Positions 51,610 through 59,916 of a DNA stretch of 64,000 bases are shown piece after piece. The notes below the pieces were generated by a model. It made no database searches, was not told where the DNA came from, and saw only the letters and a program-made list of their open reading frames with translations. How positions within the stretch are numbered: position 1 is the first letter of the stretch; each line of letters opens with the position of its first letter. The position numbers were made by a program, and so were the translations under genes. Source of the stretch: Candidatus Competibacteraceae bacterium (GTDB lineage: Bacteria > Pseudomonadota > Gammaproteobacteria > Competibacterales > Competibacteraceae); contig CP065007.1 of the NCBI GenBank assembly GCA_016699715.1, positions 744,001 through 808,000 of the forward strand. Direction: 5' to 3'.

Positions 51610-51838
51610 GACGTATTCCTCGTCAGATGTGGGTGAATTTGTTGCAGTGCAATATAGCGGGATTCATGCTGCGTTGCAACATACGGGAATGAACTTTTCC
51701 GGTCAAACACCACCGACATGTAGGGAGATGAATGTGCGGAATTCGCCACGCGAAATCGGCAATGTGAACTATGCTTAATAGATAGAGCCGTGAAGCTGTC
51801 TTTCAGTTGGGGTGACGGTGCGAAAGCGAGGTAAGACC

Positions 51839-52813
51839 TTGAGCGATAATACGGTTTCCAGTTTATCCGCACGGTTGTGGCGGAAAGGATTGCTGCCTCA
51901 TCACGACTTCGGCCCGCGCGCGCGCGCGCCGAAGCTGGCGTTGGTGGCCGATCCTCGGGAAGCCGAATTGAACGGCATATTTGTGCTGTCGCGGTTGGCG
52001 GCCTTTCTGCGTGGCATCGAGGCGGGCGAGCGGCGCGGTCTGCGCTTGCGCGAACGGGTCGTGATCGTTCCCGCGGTCGAGGGTCCGACCGGGTCCGGCG
52101 GTGGTCGCGGGCGGCGCGGCCCGAGCGTGCCGCGGGTCGCGACCGAGGCGGTGGTGGAGCTGACCCAGGCCGCCTACTATCGGGTGAACATCCGCCCGGC
52201 CAGCCCCGAGCTCGAGGATATGCCGCAGGTGTGCCTTTACGCACCCAACGGCGACGAGCGCGCCAGCGCCTGCCTGTTCGGGTTGCCGGCGGTCATCGAG
52301 CGGCCGGTCGAGGAGACCGCTCCTTCCGATCTGATGCGCGCCTGGCGGCCTTGCGGCGGCGAGAATTTCGTGATTCACGCCGGACAGGCCGGCACCTTGC
52401 AGACCGGGCATTGCGAGGCTTTGTTTCGGGCCTTGGTGGCTTTTCTCGACCGTACCGGGATTATCGGTGGCCTGCGGCCCTCCAATGAGGATGAAGACCT
52501 GCATTATTTCGGCCTGGAACAGATCTGCGTCGTACTGGCCGAGCAATCCGGGATTTTTTCCTCCAATCTGAATGTCGGTCGCTGGGTCCGCGCGGGTGAG
52601 GCGCTGGGCCATATCCACGACGGCTTAAGCGGAGATATACCGGCACCGGTGGCGGCGCCGGTGACCGGCCTGCTGGCGAGCTTGCGTCGGCAGCCGCTGC
52701 TGTGCGCGGGCGGCTTGGTGGCCCAAGTACTGACGCCGGACAGCGCGATCCAGCGTGGTTTGGCGCGACGGCTGGGAGAGCGGCATGAACGACAGGCCCG
52801 TCGAGGATTATGA
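51839..52813 (+). CDS. AstE/aspartoacylase-like protein with lost zinc ligands
   Basis: A 324-residue protein aligning with the succinylglutamate desuccinylase/aspartoacylase family: ELNGIFVLSRLAAFLRGIEA, RLRERVVIVPAVE, YAPNGDERASACLFGLPAVI and a C-terminal domain IFSSNLNVGRWVRAGEALGH. In active members the zinc site is HGNE plus a later His. Here HGNE reads REAE (R40, E43) and the later His is R119 in VNIRPA, so both zinc histidines are Arg. A middle segment is replaced by a Gly/Arg-rich stretch. It is probably not a zinc hydrolase. Start TTG 51839 has GAGGT six bases upstream. It overlaps pcm by 29 bp. Confidence 0.7.
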   Translation: MSDNTVSSLSARLWRKGLLPHHDFGPRARAPKLALVADPREAELNGIFVLSRLAAFLRGIEAGERRGLRLRERVVIVPAVEGPTGSGGGRGRRGPSVPRVATEAVVELTQAAYYRVNIRPASPELEDMPQVCLYAPNGDERASACLFGLPAVIERPVEETAPSDLMRAWRPCGGENFVIHAGQAGTLQTGHCEALFRALVAFLDRTGIIGGLRPSNEDEDLHYFGLEQICVVLAEQSGIFSSNLNVGRWVRAGEALGHIHDGLSGDIPAPVAAPVTGLLASLRRQPLLCAGGLVAQVLTPDSAIQRGLARRLGERHERQARRGL

Positions 52814-53471
52814 AAGCGAGCACCAGCGTTTGCTGGAGCAGGTGATCGCGGAAACCCGGGAAACAGCCGGTCTGACCGGTTGCCCCAAACTGAGTGAGCC
52901 GGTGTTGCGCGCACTGGCGACGGTGCCCCGGCACCGGTTTGTGCCGCCGGCCCAGCTCGCATGGGCCTACGCCGACACCCCGCTGCCGATCGGTAGCGGT
53001 CAGACGATTTCCCAACCCTTCATTGTCGCTTTGATGAGCGAGTTGCTGGCGCTCGATGCCCGGTCCGTGGTGTTGGAAGTCGGTACCGGTTCAGGCTATC
53101 AGACAGCGATGCTGGCCAGTTTGGCGCGGCGGGTGTACTCGGTGGAGCGGATTCCCGCACTGGCCGAAGCCGCCGAACGGCGCTTGTGCGAGCTTGGGAT
53201 TGCCAACGTGGAAATCCGTACCGCCGACGGTTATCGGGGCTGGGAAGAGAAGGCGCCCTTTGACGGCATCATGGTCACGGCGGCGGCGACCGAAGTGCCG
53301 CCGGCGCTGGTGCGGCAACTCAAGCCAGGTGGTCGCTTGGTGATTCCGGTGGGGCCGCGGCACCGGAGTCAGGATCTGCGCCTGGTTTGCAAGGACGAAT
53401 CGGGGGTGCCGCATAGCCGCAGCGTGTTGCCGGTGGTCTTTGTGCCGCTGGTGCGGGATTGCGAAGACTGA
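52785..53471 (+). CDS. pcm: Protein-L-isoaspartate O-methyltransferase family
   Basis: A 228-residue SAM methyltransferase repairing isoaspartyl residues. Motifs: VPRHRFVPPAQLAWAYADTP, LPIGSGQTISQPFIVALMSE, VVLEVGTGSGYQTAMLASLA (SAM motif I) and FDGIMVTAAATEVPPALVRQ. The GQTISQPF signature is intact. ATG 52785 with GGGAGAG just upstream overlaps the AstE-like gene. Normal length. Confidence 0.93.
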   Translation: MNDRPVEDYESEHQRLLEQVIAETRETAGLTGCPKLSEPVLRALATVPRHRFVPPAQLAWAYADTPLPIGSGQTISQPFIVALMSELLALDARSVVLEVGTGSGYQTAMLASLARRVYSVERIPALAEAAERRLCELGIANVEIRTADGYRGWEEKAPFDGIMVTAAATEVPPALVRQLKPGGRLVIPVGPRHRSQDLRLVCKDESGVPHSRSVLPVVFVPLVRDCED

Positions 53472-53537
53472 GCTTTACTCGGCTCGTGGGGAAGGAGCGG
53501 CCATGGTCACGACCGGGGCGGCGATCGCCGAGAGGGC

Positions 53538-54887
53538 TCAGCCGGTCGGCAGCGAAATCCCGGTCAACTTCTTGAACAGCGCCACCGCATAGGAATCGGT
53601 CATCCCGGAGACAAAGTCGGTGATGGCCAGCACGCGGCGGTAGAGGTCGGGATCGGGGTTGCGTCCGGGGCCGGCGAAGGATTCCGGGATCAGATGGATC
53701 AGCATCCGGCTCTTGGGCGAGGCGGCCGGACCACGAGCGGCCAGGTCGTTGACAGTGGTGACGAAGGCTTCCAGCAGGCCACCCAGCACCTCAAAACCGG
53801 CGGCTTCCACCTCGATGACCGGTTTGGAAACATAAACCTGGGTCTCGCCGCACTCCTTGAGCGCGCGCATCGCGCTGGCGGTGGGGACCGCGTCCAGCAG
53901 TTCCGCCGTGAAACCGCCAGCCAGAATCACTGCCTCATTGTCCATGAAGCATTGGTGAACCTGATCGATGATGGTGCCGATGGCCTTGGCGCGCAGGTAT
54001 TCGATTTTCTCCTTGGAGCGAGTGATGTGGCGCATCTTGCGCTGGGCGCGATCCGGCTCGCCGGTCAGCGGTAGCAGCAGATCGCGTACCTCTTCGAAGC
54101 CCAGTTGTTGCAGCCGAAAGGCATCCTCCACATCAATGATCCGGTAGCAGATATCGTCGGCCGCCTCGACCAGATAGGCCAGCGGATGGCGACTCCAGGC
54201 CCCCGGCAGCACCGGTTCCAGTCCCAGTTCTCCGGCGATTTCCGCGAATAGGTCCGCATCGTCCCGATAGAAGCCGAATTTCTTGAAGGCGATGCCGGGC
54301 GGGGGAATGGCCGGCAGCGACGAGGCGCACGGATATTTGGTGAAGGTGCCCAAGGTGGCGCAGGTCAATTGCATGCCGCCCGGATTGTCGGGGCTTTGCA
54401 GCCGGGTGATGATGCGAAAGCCCTGGGCGTTGCCCTCGAAACGGAGGAAATCCTGCCGTTGCGCGTCGTCCAGCTGTTCCAGCACCGTCCGGCCGGTGGT
54501 GGAGGTGGTGAACCACAGCCGGATGGCGTCTTCGCCGGCATGGCCGAACGGCGGGTTGCCGATGTCGTGCGCCAGACAGGCGGCGGCGACCACCGCGCCG
54601 AAATCCTGCGGATAAACCCGTTGCAAGCGATGGCGGCGAATCACGCTGTCGCCGACCATGGTGCCCAGCGAGCGGCCGACGCTGGACACTTCCAGGCTGT
54701 GGGTCAGGCGGGTGCGGACGTAGTCGCTTTGGGAGAGCGGGAAGACCTGGGTTTTGTCTTGCAGGCGGCGAAAGGCCGAGGAAAAGACCAGACGGTCGAA
54801 GTCGCGTTGAAAGTCGGTGCGCGCTTCGCTGTCGGGGTGTTGGCGGGAGACCCCCAGGCGGGCGCGGGAGAGCAGACGGTTCCAGTC
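53538..54887 (-). CDS. dgt: Deoxyguanosinetriphosphate triphosphohydrolase (dGTPase)
   Basis: A 449-residue HD-domain enzyme hydrolysing dNTPs to nucleoside and triphosphate. Motifs: DFQRDFDRLVFSSAFRRLQD, KTQVFPLSQSDYVRTRLTHS (first His), ACLAHDIGNPPFGHAGEDAI (HD pair) and YLVEAADDICYRIIDVEDAF (second Asp). ATG 54887 (MDWNRLLSRARLG) is the family start; a frame from 54938 adds a basic leader that overlaps nothing. Substrate preference beyond dGTP is not visible. Confidence 0.93.
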   Translation of the reverse strand, partial: DWNRLLSRARLGVSRQHPDSEARTDFQRDFDRLVFSSAFRRLQDKTQVFPLSQSDYVRTRLTHSLEVSSVGRSLGTMVGDSVIRRHRLQRVYPQDFGAVVAAACLAHDIGNPPFGHAGEDAIRLWFTTSTTGRTVLEQLDDAQRQDFLRFEGNAQGFRIITRLQSPDNPGGMQLTCATLGTFTKYPCASSLPAIPPPGIAFKKFGFYRDDADLFAEIAGELGLEPVLPGAWSRHPLAYLVEAADDICYRIIDVEDAFRLQQLGFEEVRDLLLPLTGEPDRAQRKMRHITRSKEKIEYLRAKAIGTIIDQVHQCFMDNEAVILAGGFTAELLDAVPTASAMRALKECGETQVYVSKPVIEVEAAGFEVLGGLLEAFVTTVNDLAARGPAASPKSRMLIHLIPESFAGPGRNPDPDLYRRVLAITDFVSGMTDSYAVALFKKLTGISLPTG

Positions 54888-54960
54888 CATGCGCGGTGGC
54901 CGGTGACGGACGATGGGCAAAGCATAGCCGACCGCCACCGGCCACGCCGGGCTTTCCGAT

Positions 54961-55395
54961 TTAGCGAACGTGGAGCGTGATCGGCGTGGTGTTGAGGAGG
55001 TTTTCGGAAACCGGGCAGCGCCGATCGACCTCGTGCAGGAATTCTTCTTTTTCTTCCCGCGTCATATCGGCGTCGATATCCACCGTCAAGGTCAGTCCCT
55101 GGAAGCCGGTGCGATTGGCGGTGCTTTTACCCATCAGCACCTCGCCATCCAGTTCGCCTTCGACGGTGATTTCCATGCCGCGCAAAGTCAGTCTGCGCTG
55201 GGTAGCGACAATCCGGCCGATGCTGCCGATGCAGCCGGCCAACGCGACATAGAGGTATTCCAGCGGGGTTGGGCCTTGGTCGTTGCCACCAGGCGTGGGT
55301 TGATCGACGTAGATCAGGTGATCGCGAATGCGACTTTCGATGGTGAACTTGGGGCCGAGTTTGGAGGTGACCTGAAGTTTTTTTAGCGATGCCAT
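54961..55395 (-). CDS. OsmC/Ohr family protein
   Basis: A 144-residue OsmC-fold protein. It shows TPLEYLYVALAGCIGSIGRI, with the first reactive cysteine in AGCIGS, and a later CPVSENLLNTTPITLHV holding the second. OsmC/Ohr proteins reduce organic hydroperoxides using two cysteines; this one is closer to the YhfA-like branch than to Ohr. ATG 55395 is chosen; a longer frame to 55494 lacks a sensible start. The gap 55396-55514 holds no gene. Confidence 0.82.
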   Translation of the reverse strand: MASLKKLQVTSKLGPKFTIESRIRDHLIYVDQPTPGGNDQGPTPLEYLYVALAGCIGSIGRIVATQRRLTLRGMEITVEGELDGEVLMGKSTANRTGFQGLTLTVDIDADMTREEKEEFLHEVDRRCPVSENLLNTTPITLHVR

Positions 55396-55514
55396 GATGA
55401 AGCCTCTACCTGTACTTAAATGCCGCCCATCCGGGTCGGGGAATCGTGGAAAGAAGCAATCATAGCGGTTCAGCGCTAATGTTGCAGTGCGCAATTTGCT
55501 GGACAGGGCGTGGA

Positions 55515-55934
55515 TTATGTGTCAAGCGATTTGGGTTGCTGGGTAGCGATCCAAGCGCCGAGGGGGGTGTGTTCGTCGCAGCAGGCGAGTAGTCGGCGAC
55601 GGTGATAACGCAATTGTCCCGGTGCGCCGCAGCATTCGCAGACCGTGCGGGATTGGCGTTCCGCCGCCGCGCACAGGGCGTAAAGCTGCTCGTCCGCCTG
55701 ATCCAGCCGGAAGCGCAGTGCACCCAGTTCCTGTTTGACCTGCACCGCCAGTGGGTTTAGCCCGACTTGCGCGGCGTGGGTGACGATGTCGGCGGCGAGT
55801 TGGCGGATCAGACCGTACCAGCCGTCCTCGCATTCGAAACCGAAGCCCATCAGGTTCTGGGTGACCGGGAGGTGGCGGCCTCGGAATAGTTCGGGGAATT
55901 CGGCGAACAGCCGTTCGGTCAGTTCGGGATTCAT
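55515..55934 (-). CDS. Unrecognised 139-aa zinc-ribbon protein
   Basis: A soluble 139-residue protein of unknown function. N-terminal half MNPELTERLFAEFPELFRGR then LMGFGFECEDGWYGLIRQLA; a helical middle; and a C-terminal zinc-ribbon-like CECCGAPG and LLACCDEHTPLGAW. Similar small proteins are often found on phage or plasmid regions in my recollection, but I cannot name the family. ATG 55934 begins the coherent part; it is 26 bp after the vapC gene on the same strand. Confidence 0.65.
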   Translation of the reverse strand: MNPELTERLFAEFPELFRGRHLPVTQNLMGFGFECEDGWYGLIRQLAADIVTHAAQVGLNPLAVQVKQELGALRFRLDQADEQLYALCAAAERQSRTVCECCGAPGQLRYHRRRLLACCDEHTPLGAWIATQQPKSLDT

Positions 55935-55959
55935 GGCTCGTTTTCTGGGAAACGGATTT

Positions 55960-56364
55960 TCACCCGGTGAATAGTTGAAGCTGCGGTTCCACTCGCGCGA
56001 TCGCTTCGAAGTCGCGGTCATCGTGCAGCAACGCCACGTCATGCTCGACGGCTTGGCGCGCGATCAGGCAATCGTTTGAACTGCGTGGAGTCACGCCCGC
56101 CCAGCGGCAACGACCATACAGATGGGCGGCGGCGATATGCGTTGCGGTCCAGTTGCTGGATACGAGCAAAGGAAGGTCGGCGAAATACCGTTGCAGTGTA
56201 ACGAAATGGACATCGGAACGGGCGCCTTGCAGGATTTCCTGAAGAATCAGCGGCGTCAGGGCGACGGTCGTTTCCGAATCCAGTATCCATTTCAAGTGAT
56301 GGACCGCTGGCCGGTCAACATTCCGTAGCAGACCGATCCACGCCGAGGTATCAACCAGAATCAT
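55960..56364 (-). CDS. vapC: VapC-type PIN-domain toxin
   Basis: A 134-residue PIN-domain ribonuclease. Acidic sites: D4 in MILVDTSAWIGLLR, E in LTPLILQEILQGA, D in SSNDCLIARQA and D in HDDRDFEAIA. VapC toxins cut RNA, often initiator tRNA. The ATG at 56364 lies inside the antitoxin frame (14-bp overlap), giving the standard vapBC order. Confidence 0.9.
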   Translation of the reverse strand: MILVDTSAWIGLLRNVDRPAVHHLKWILDSETTVALTPLILQEILQGARSDVHFVTLQRYFADLPLLVSSNWTATHIAAAHLYGRCRWAGVTPRSSNDCLIARQAVEHDVALLHDDRDFEAIARVEPQLQLFTG

Positions 56365-56560
56365 CGCCGACACGGGCCGCCTTGTAGTCATAATCGGGAT
56401 CGATGAGTTCCTGACCGACCAGTTCAAGAATCCGTCGCTGTTTCTGGTTCGCCACGAACCGCCGCAAGGCGATGTCTACTGCTTCTCGCTTGGTTTTGAC
56501 TTTGGCCAGCCGCATGGCTTCGTTGATGAGATCATCATTGAGTACGATATTGGTGCGCAT
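56351..56560 (-). CDS. vapB: VapB-type antitoxin
   Basis: A 69-residue antitoxin with a ribbon-helix-helix N-terminus (MRTNIVLNDDLINEAMRLAK, then VKTKREAVDIALRRFVANQK) like the VapB/DUF2191 group, and an acidic, Tyr-rich tail (DPDYDYKAARVGDD) that would bind the toxin. AGGAGG sits six bases before ATG 56560. It overlaps vapC by 14 bp. A palindrome at 56559-56582 overlaps the ribosome site and probably mediates autoregulation. Confidence 0.9.
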   Translation of the reverse strand: MRTNIVLNDDLINEAMRLAKVKTKREAVDIALRRFVANQKQRRILELVGQELIDPDYDYKAARVGDDSG

Positions 56561-56582
56561 ATACACCTCCTGATGTGTATAT
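56559..56582. promoter_or_regulatory. vapBC operator palindrome
   Basis: ATATACAC (56559-56566) and GTGTATAT (56575-56582) form a perfect 8-bp inverted repeat with an 8-bp centre that contains the antitoxin's ribosome site. Antitoxins of this type usually bind such repeats to repress their own promoter. Confidence 0.6.
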
Positions 56583-56612
56583 ATTAAATGCCTGAATGGA
56601 TGGGAACAAGCA

Positions 56613-58559
56613 TCAATCCTCACGCGCCAGCACCTCCAACGCCTCATGTGTTTCCAACCATGCGCTTTCGATTTCCTCCAGTTCCTTGTCTACCTGCGCC
56701 TTGCGCAACAGCAATTCCTTCAGCCGGTTTTTGTTGGCATCCTCGTACAGCGTCGAATCCAACAACTCATCGTGCAGACGGGTTTGCTCGCCGTGTAATT
56801 TCTCCATTCGCTGTTCCAGCTTCTTGACGCGCTGCTCCAGCGGCTTGCGCTTGGCCGCCGCCTGCTGGCGGCGCTCCGCCTCCTGTCGCTTCTGTTCGCG
56901 GCGTTCGATGGCGTTGCCGCCGTTGCCGCCGTTGCCGCCGTTGCCGCCGTTGCCGCTGGCGCGTGGCGTGGCGTCCCGGTTAGCGGCCCGCTGCTGTTCG
57001 TTCAGCCAGTTGCGGTAATCGTCCAGATCGCCGTCGAAGGGTTGCGCCCGGCCTTCCGCCACCAGCAGAAATTCATCGGTAACGGTGCGCAGCAGATGCC
57101 GGTCGTGCGAAACCACGATCAGCGCGCCCTGATAATCCTGCAAAGCCAGGGTCAGGGCATGGCGCATGTCCAAATCGAGATGGTTGGTCGGTTCGTCCAG
57201 CAGCAACAGATTGGGCCGTTGCCAGATCAGCAGCGCCAGCGCCAGCCGGGCTTTTTCCCCGCCGGAGAAGGGTGCCACCGGTTCCAGGGCCCGATCACCG
57301 TTAAAGGAAAAACCGCCGAGAAAATTGCGCAATGCCTGTTCGCTGGCCCGCTCATCCAGCTTTTGCAGGTGCTGTAGCGCGCTCCAATCCGGCCGCAGTT
57401 GCTCCAACTGATGCTGGGCGAAATAGCCAACAGCCAGACCTTGACCGACGGTTATCCGCCCGGCCAGCGGTGGCAGTAGGCCGGCCAGCAACTTGATAAG
57501 CGTCGATTTGCCGGCGCCGTTCGGGCCGAGCAAGCCCAACCGTGCCCCGGAGCCGATGACCAGATTCACGTTGTCCAGTATCGTGCGCTCACCGTAGCCG
57601 ACGGCGACTTTCTCGACCGCCAGCAGCGGGTTGGGCAAACGCGCCGGTTCGGCGAAACCGAATGAGAATGGTGAATCCACATGGGCGGCGGCGATGCGCT
57701 CCATCCGTTCCAGCGCCTTGATTCGGCTTTGCGCTTGTTTGGCTTTGGTGGCCTTGGCGCGAAAGCGGGTAATGAAGCTTTCCAGGTGGGCCACTTCCCG
57801 CTGTTGTTTTTCATAGGCCGCCTGCTGCAAGGCCAGCCGCGCCGCGCGCTGGTCCTCGAAGGCGGTGTAGTTGCCGGTGTACAGCGTGATGCGCCGCTGG
57901 TCGATGTGGACGATGTGATCGGCGACGTTGTCCAGCACGTCGCGGTCGTGGGAGATCAGCAGCAGGGTGCCCGGATAGGCGCGCAGCCATTGTTCCAGCC
58001 ACAGCACGGCGTCGAGATCGAGGTGGTTGGTCGGCTCGTCCAGCAGCAGCAGGTCGGAGCGGCACATCAGCGCCTGGGCCAGATTCAGCCGCACCCGCCA
58101 ACCGCCGGAGAATTCGGCGACCGGCCGTTCCAATTGATCGGCGGTAAAGCCCAGCCCGGCCATCAGCTTGCCGGCGCGGGCGCGGGCACTGTAGCCATCG
58201 ATGGTGTCGAAATGCGCATGCAGCTCCGCCTGCCGCGTGCCGTCGTGAGCGGCCTCGGCGGCGAGCAGCTCGCGTTCGATCTGGCGCAGCTCGGCGTCGC
58301 CGTCCAGCACGAATTCCAGCGCCGGTGTCGGCAGGGCCGGGGTTTCCTGGGCGACATGGGCCAGCGTCCAGCGCGGGGGCACATCGAGATCACCGGTGTC
58401 GGGGTGCAGTTCGTCGCGCAGCAGGGCGAACAGGGTGGATTTGCCGCTGCCATTGGCGCCGGTCAACCCGACTTTCCAGCCGGGATGCACGGTTAGCGAC
58501 ACGTTATCGAACAGCGGCTTGCCGCCGCGTTGCAAAGAGAGTTGGCGTAGGGTCAGCAT
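56613..58559 (-). CDS. ABC-F family ATPase (Uup/YheS-like)
   Basis: A 648-residue protein with two ABC cassettes and no TM segment. First Walker A GLTGANGSGKSTLFALL and signature EFSGGWRVRLNLAQALMCRS; linker with ALEDQRAARLALQQAAYEKQ; second Walker A GLLGPNGAGKSTLIKLLAG and FSGGEKARLALALLIWQRPN. ABC-F proteins act on ribosomes. The C-terminal part is a coiled coil (QVDKELEEIESAWLETHEAL). A glycine/asparagine run, GNGGNGGNGGNGGN, encoded by a tandem GCCGTTGCC-type repeat (56926-56958), links the second cassette to the coil. Start ATG 58559 begins MLTLRQLSLQRG. Confidence 0.9.
   Translation of the reverse strand: MLTLRQLSLQRGGKPLFDNVSLTVHPGWKVGLTGANGSGKSTLFALLRDELHPDTGDLDVPPRWTLAHVAQETPALPTPALEFVLDGDAELRQIERELLAAEAAHDGTRQAELHAHFDTIDGYSARARAGKLMAGLGFTADQLERPVAEFSGGWRVRLNLAQALMCRSDLLLLDEPTNHLDLDAVLWLEQWLRAYPGTLLLISHDRDVLDNVADHIVHIDQRRITLYTGNYTAFEDQRAARLALQQAAYEKQQREVAHLESFITRFRAKATKAKQAQSRIKALERMERIAAAHVDSPFSFGFAEPARLPNPLLAVEKVAVGYGERTILDNVNLVIGSGARLGLLGPNGAGKSTLIKLLAGLLPPLAGRITVGQGLAVGYFAQHQLEQLRPDWSALQHLQKLDERASEQALRNFLGGFSFNGDRALEPVAPFSGGEKARLALALLIWQRPNLLLLDEPTNHLDLDMRHALTLALQDYQGALIVVSHDRHLLRTVTDEFLLVAEGRAQPFDGDLDDYRNWLNEQQRAANRDATPRASGNGGNGGNGGNGGNAIERREQKRQEAERRQQAAAKRKPLEQRVKKLEQRMEKLHGEQTRLHDELLDSTLYEDANKNRLKELLLRKAQVDKELEEIESAWLETHEALEVLARED
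56926..56958 (-). repeat. Tandem 9-bp repeat coding for a Gly-Gly-Asn run
   Basis: Four to five near-perfect copies of a 9-bp unit (GCCGTTGCC on the plus strand) encode the GGN repeats within the ABC-F gene. The length is a multiple of three, so copy-number changes by slippage would lengthen or shorten the linker without a frameshift. Confidence 0.75.
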
Positions 58560-58671
58560 AGTTGCCCAGTTTACCAGCTTGCCGGCCACAACGAGGATGC
58601 GAGGCGCGGGCCGCGCCGACTACAATCAAGCGCATCCCCTCCGGGAACCCGCATCCACTGGAATCGCAGTC

Positions 58672-59427
58672 ATGACCGACGACGAGCTGTTGCGCTACAG
58701 CCGGCAAATCCTGTTGCCGGACTTCGATATCGACGGGCAGGAGCGGCTGCGCCGATCCCATGCGTTGATCGTCGGTTTGGGCGGGCTGGGTTCGCCGGTG
58801 GCGATGTATCTGGCCGCCGCCGGGGTGGGGCGGTTGACGCTGGTCGATTTCGACCGCGTGGATCTGTCCAACCTGCAACGGCAGATCGTCCACCGTACCG
58901 CCGACATCGGCCGGCCCAAGGTCGAATCGGCCCGCGATACCCTGCTGGCGCTCAATCCCCTGATCGAAGTGGCAACGGTTCCGAACGCCCTGGACGAGAC
59001 GGCGTTGCGGGAACAGGTCCACCAGGCTGACGTGGTGGTGGACGCCTGCGACAACCTGCCGGCCCGGCTGGCGATCAATGCCGCCTGTGTCCGGGCCGGT
59101 GTGCCGCTGGTCACCGGCGCGGCGATCCGGATGGAGGGACAGGTGCTGGTCTGGCGGCCGGGCGGGGAGGGGGCCTGCTACCGCTGCCTGTACCGGGATG
59201 CGGAGATGAATACGGAAACCTGCGCCCAGACCGGCGTGTTGGCGCCGGTGGTTGGGATCATCGGCGCCATTCAGGCACTGGAGGCGATCAAGGTACTGAC
59301 CGACCTTGGGGAGACGCTCGCCGGCCGACTGTTGCTGTTGGATGCCAAACGAATGGAGTGGCGGACGCTGACCGTGCGCCGCGATCCGACTTGTCCGGTC
59401 TGTGGCGGCGCGCGCCATGACCGCTGA
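58672..59427 (+). CDS. E1-like adenylyltransferase, ThiF/MoeB/HesA family
   Basis: A 251-residue protein. It starts like MoeB (LLRYSRQILLPDFDIDGQER), followed by the ATP loop HALIVGLGGLGSPVAMYLAA, AAGVGRLTLVDFDRVDLSNL and the conserved DNLPARLAINAACVRAGVPL. A CxxC zinc pair (CYRCLY and CPVCGG) is present. It adenylates the C-terminus of a ubiquitin-like sulfur carrier such as MoaD or ThiS. No carrier gene is adjacent, so Mo-cofactor and thiamine roles cannot be separated, though the thi genes are 17 kb away. ATG 58672; stop overlaps the next gene by 11 bp. Confidence 0.88.
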   Translation: MTDDELLRYSRQILLPDFDIDGQERLRRSHALIVGLGGLGSPVAMYLAAAGVGRLTLVDFDRVDLSNLQRQIVHRTADIGRPKVESARDTLLALNPLIEVATVPNALDETALREQVHQADVVVDACDNLPARLAINAACVRAGVPLVTGAAIRMEGQVLVWRPGGEGACYRCLYRDAEMNTETCAQTGVLAPVVGIIGAIQALEAIKVLTDLGETLAGRLLLLDAKRMEWRTLTVRRDPTCPVCGGARHDR

Positions 59428-59899
59428 CGACTGGATCGCCCATCTGCGGCTTGCCCCGCATCCCGAGGGGGGCTATTTCCGTCGCGGCTACACCGCCGAA
59501 CTCACGCTGGATCTCCCGGATCGGAACGGGCCGCGCCCGGTGGCGACCGCGATTTTCTACCTGCTGAAGGGCGGCCGGCATTCCCGCCTGCACCGCTTGA
59601 AATCGGACGAACTCTGGCATTTCCACACCGGTTCGGCGCTGACCGTCCATGTCCTCGACCCGCAAGGCGGGTACGACGCGTTCCGGCTGGGTGCCGATCC
59701 CGCCGCCGGTCAGCGCCTGCAAATCGTCGTTCGCGCCGGCTGCTGGTTCGGGGCGACCGTCGATGATCCCGCCGGTTTCGGTCTGGTCGGATGCACCGTC
59801 GCGCCCGGTTTCGATTTCGCCGATTTCGAGCTGGCCGACCGCGCCGCGCTCCTCCGCCAGTATCCCCAACATGTCGCACTGATCGAACGGTTCACCTGA
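59417..59899 (+). CDS. Cupin, DUF985 family
   Basis: A 160-residue cupin. Features: RLAPHPEGGYFRRGYTAELT, TAIFYLLKGGRHSRLHRLKS and DELWHFHTGSALTVHVLDPQ, with His residues of a metal site, and the GCTVAPGFDFADFELADR end typical of DUF985. Function is not established; some relatives act on sugars or small acids. Its ATG (59417) overlaps the ThiF-like gene, so both are translated together. Confidence 0.88.
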   Translation: MTADDWIAHLRLAPHPEGGYFRRGYTAELTLDLPDRNGPRPVATAIFYLLKGGRHSRLHRLKSDELWHFHTGSALTVHVLDPQGGYDAFRLGADPAAGQRLQIVVRAGCWFGATVDDPAGFGLVGCTVAPGFDFADFELADRAALLRQYPQHVALIERFT

Positions 59900-59916
59900 A
59901 CTTCAAGGAGATCTCC

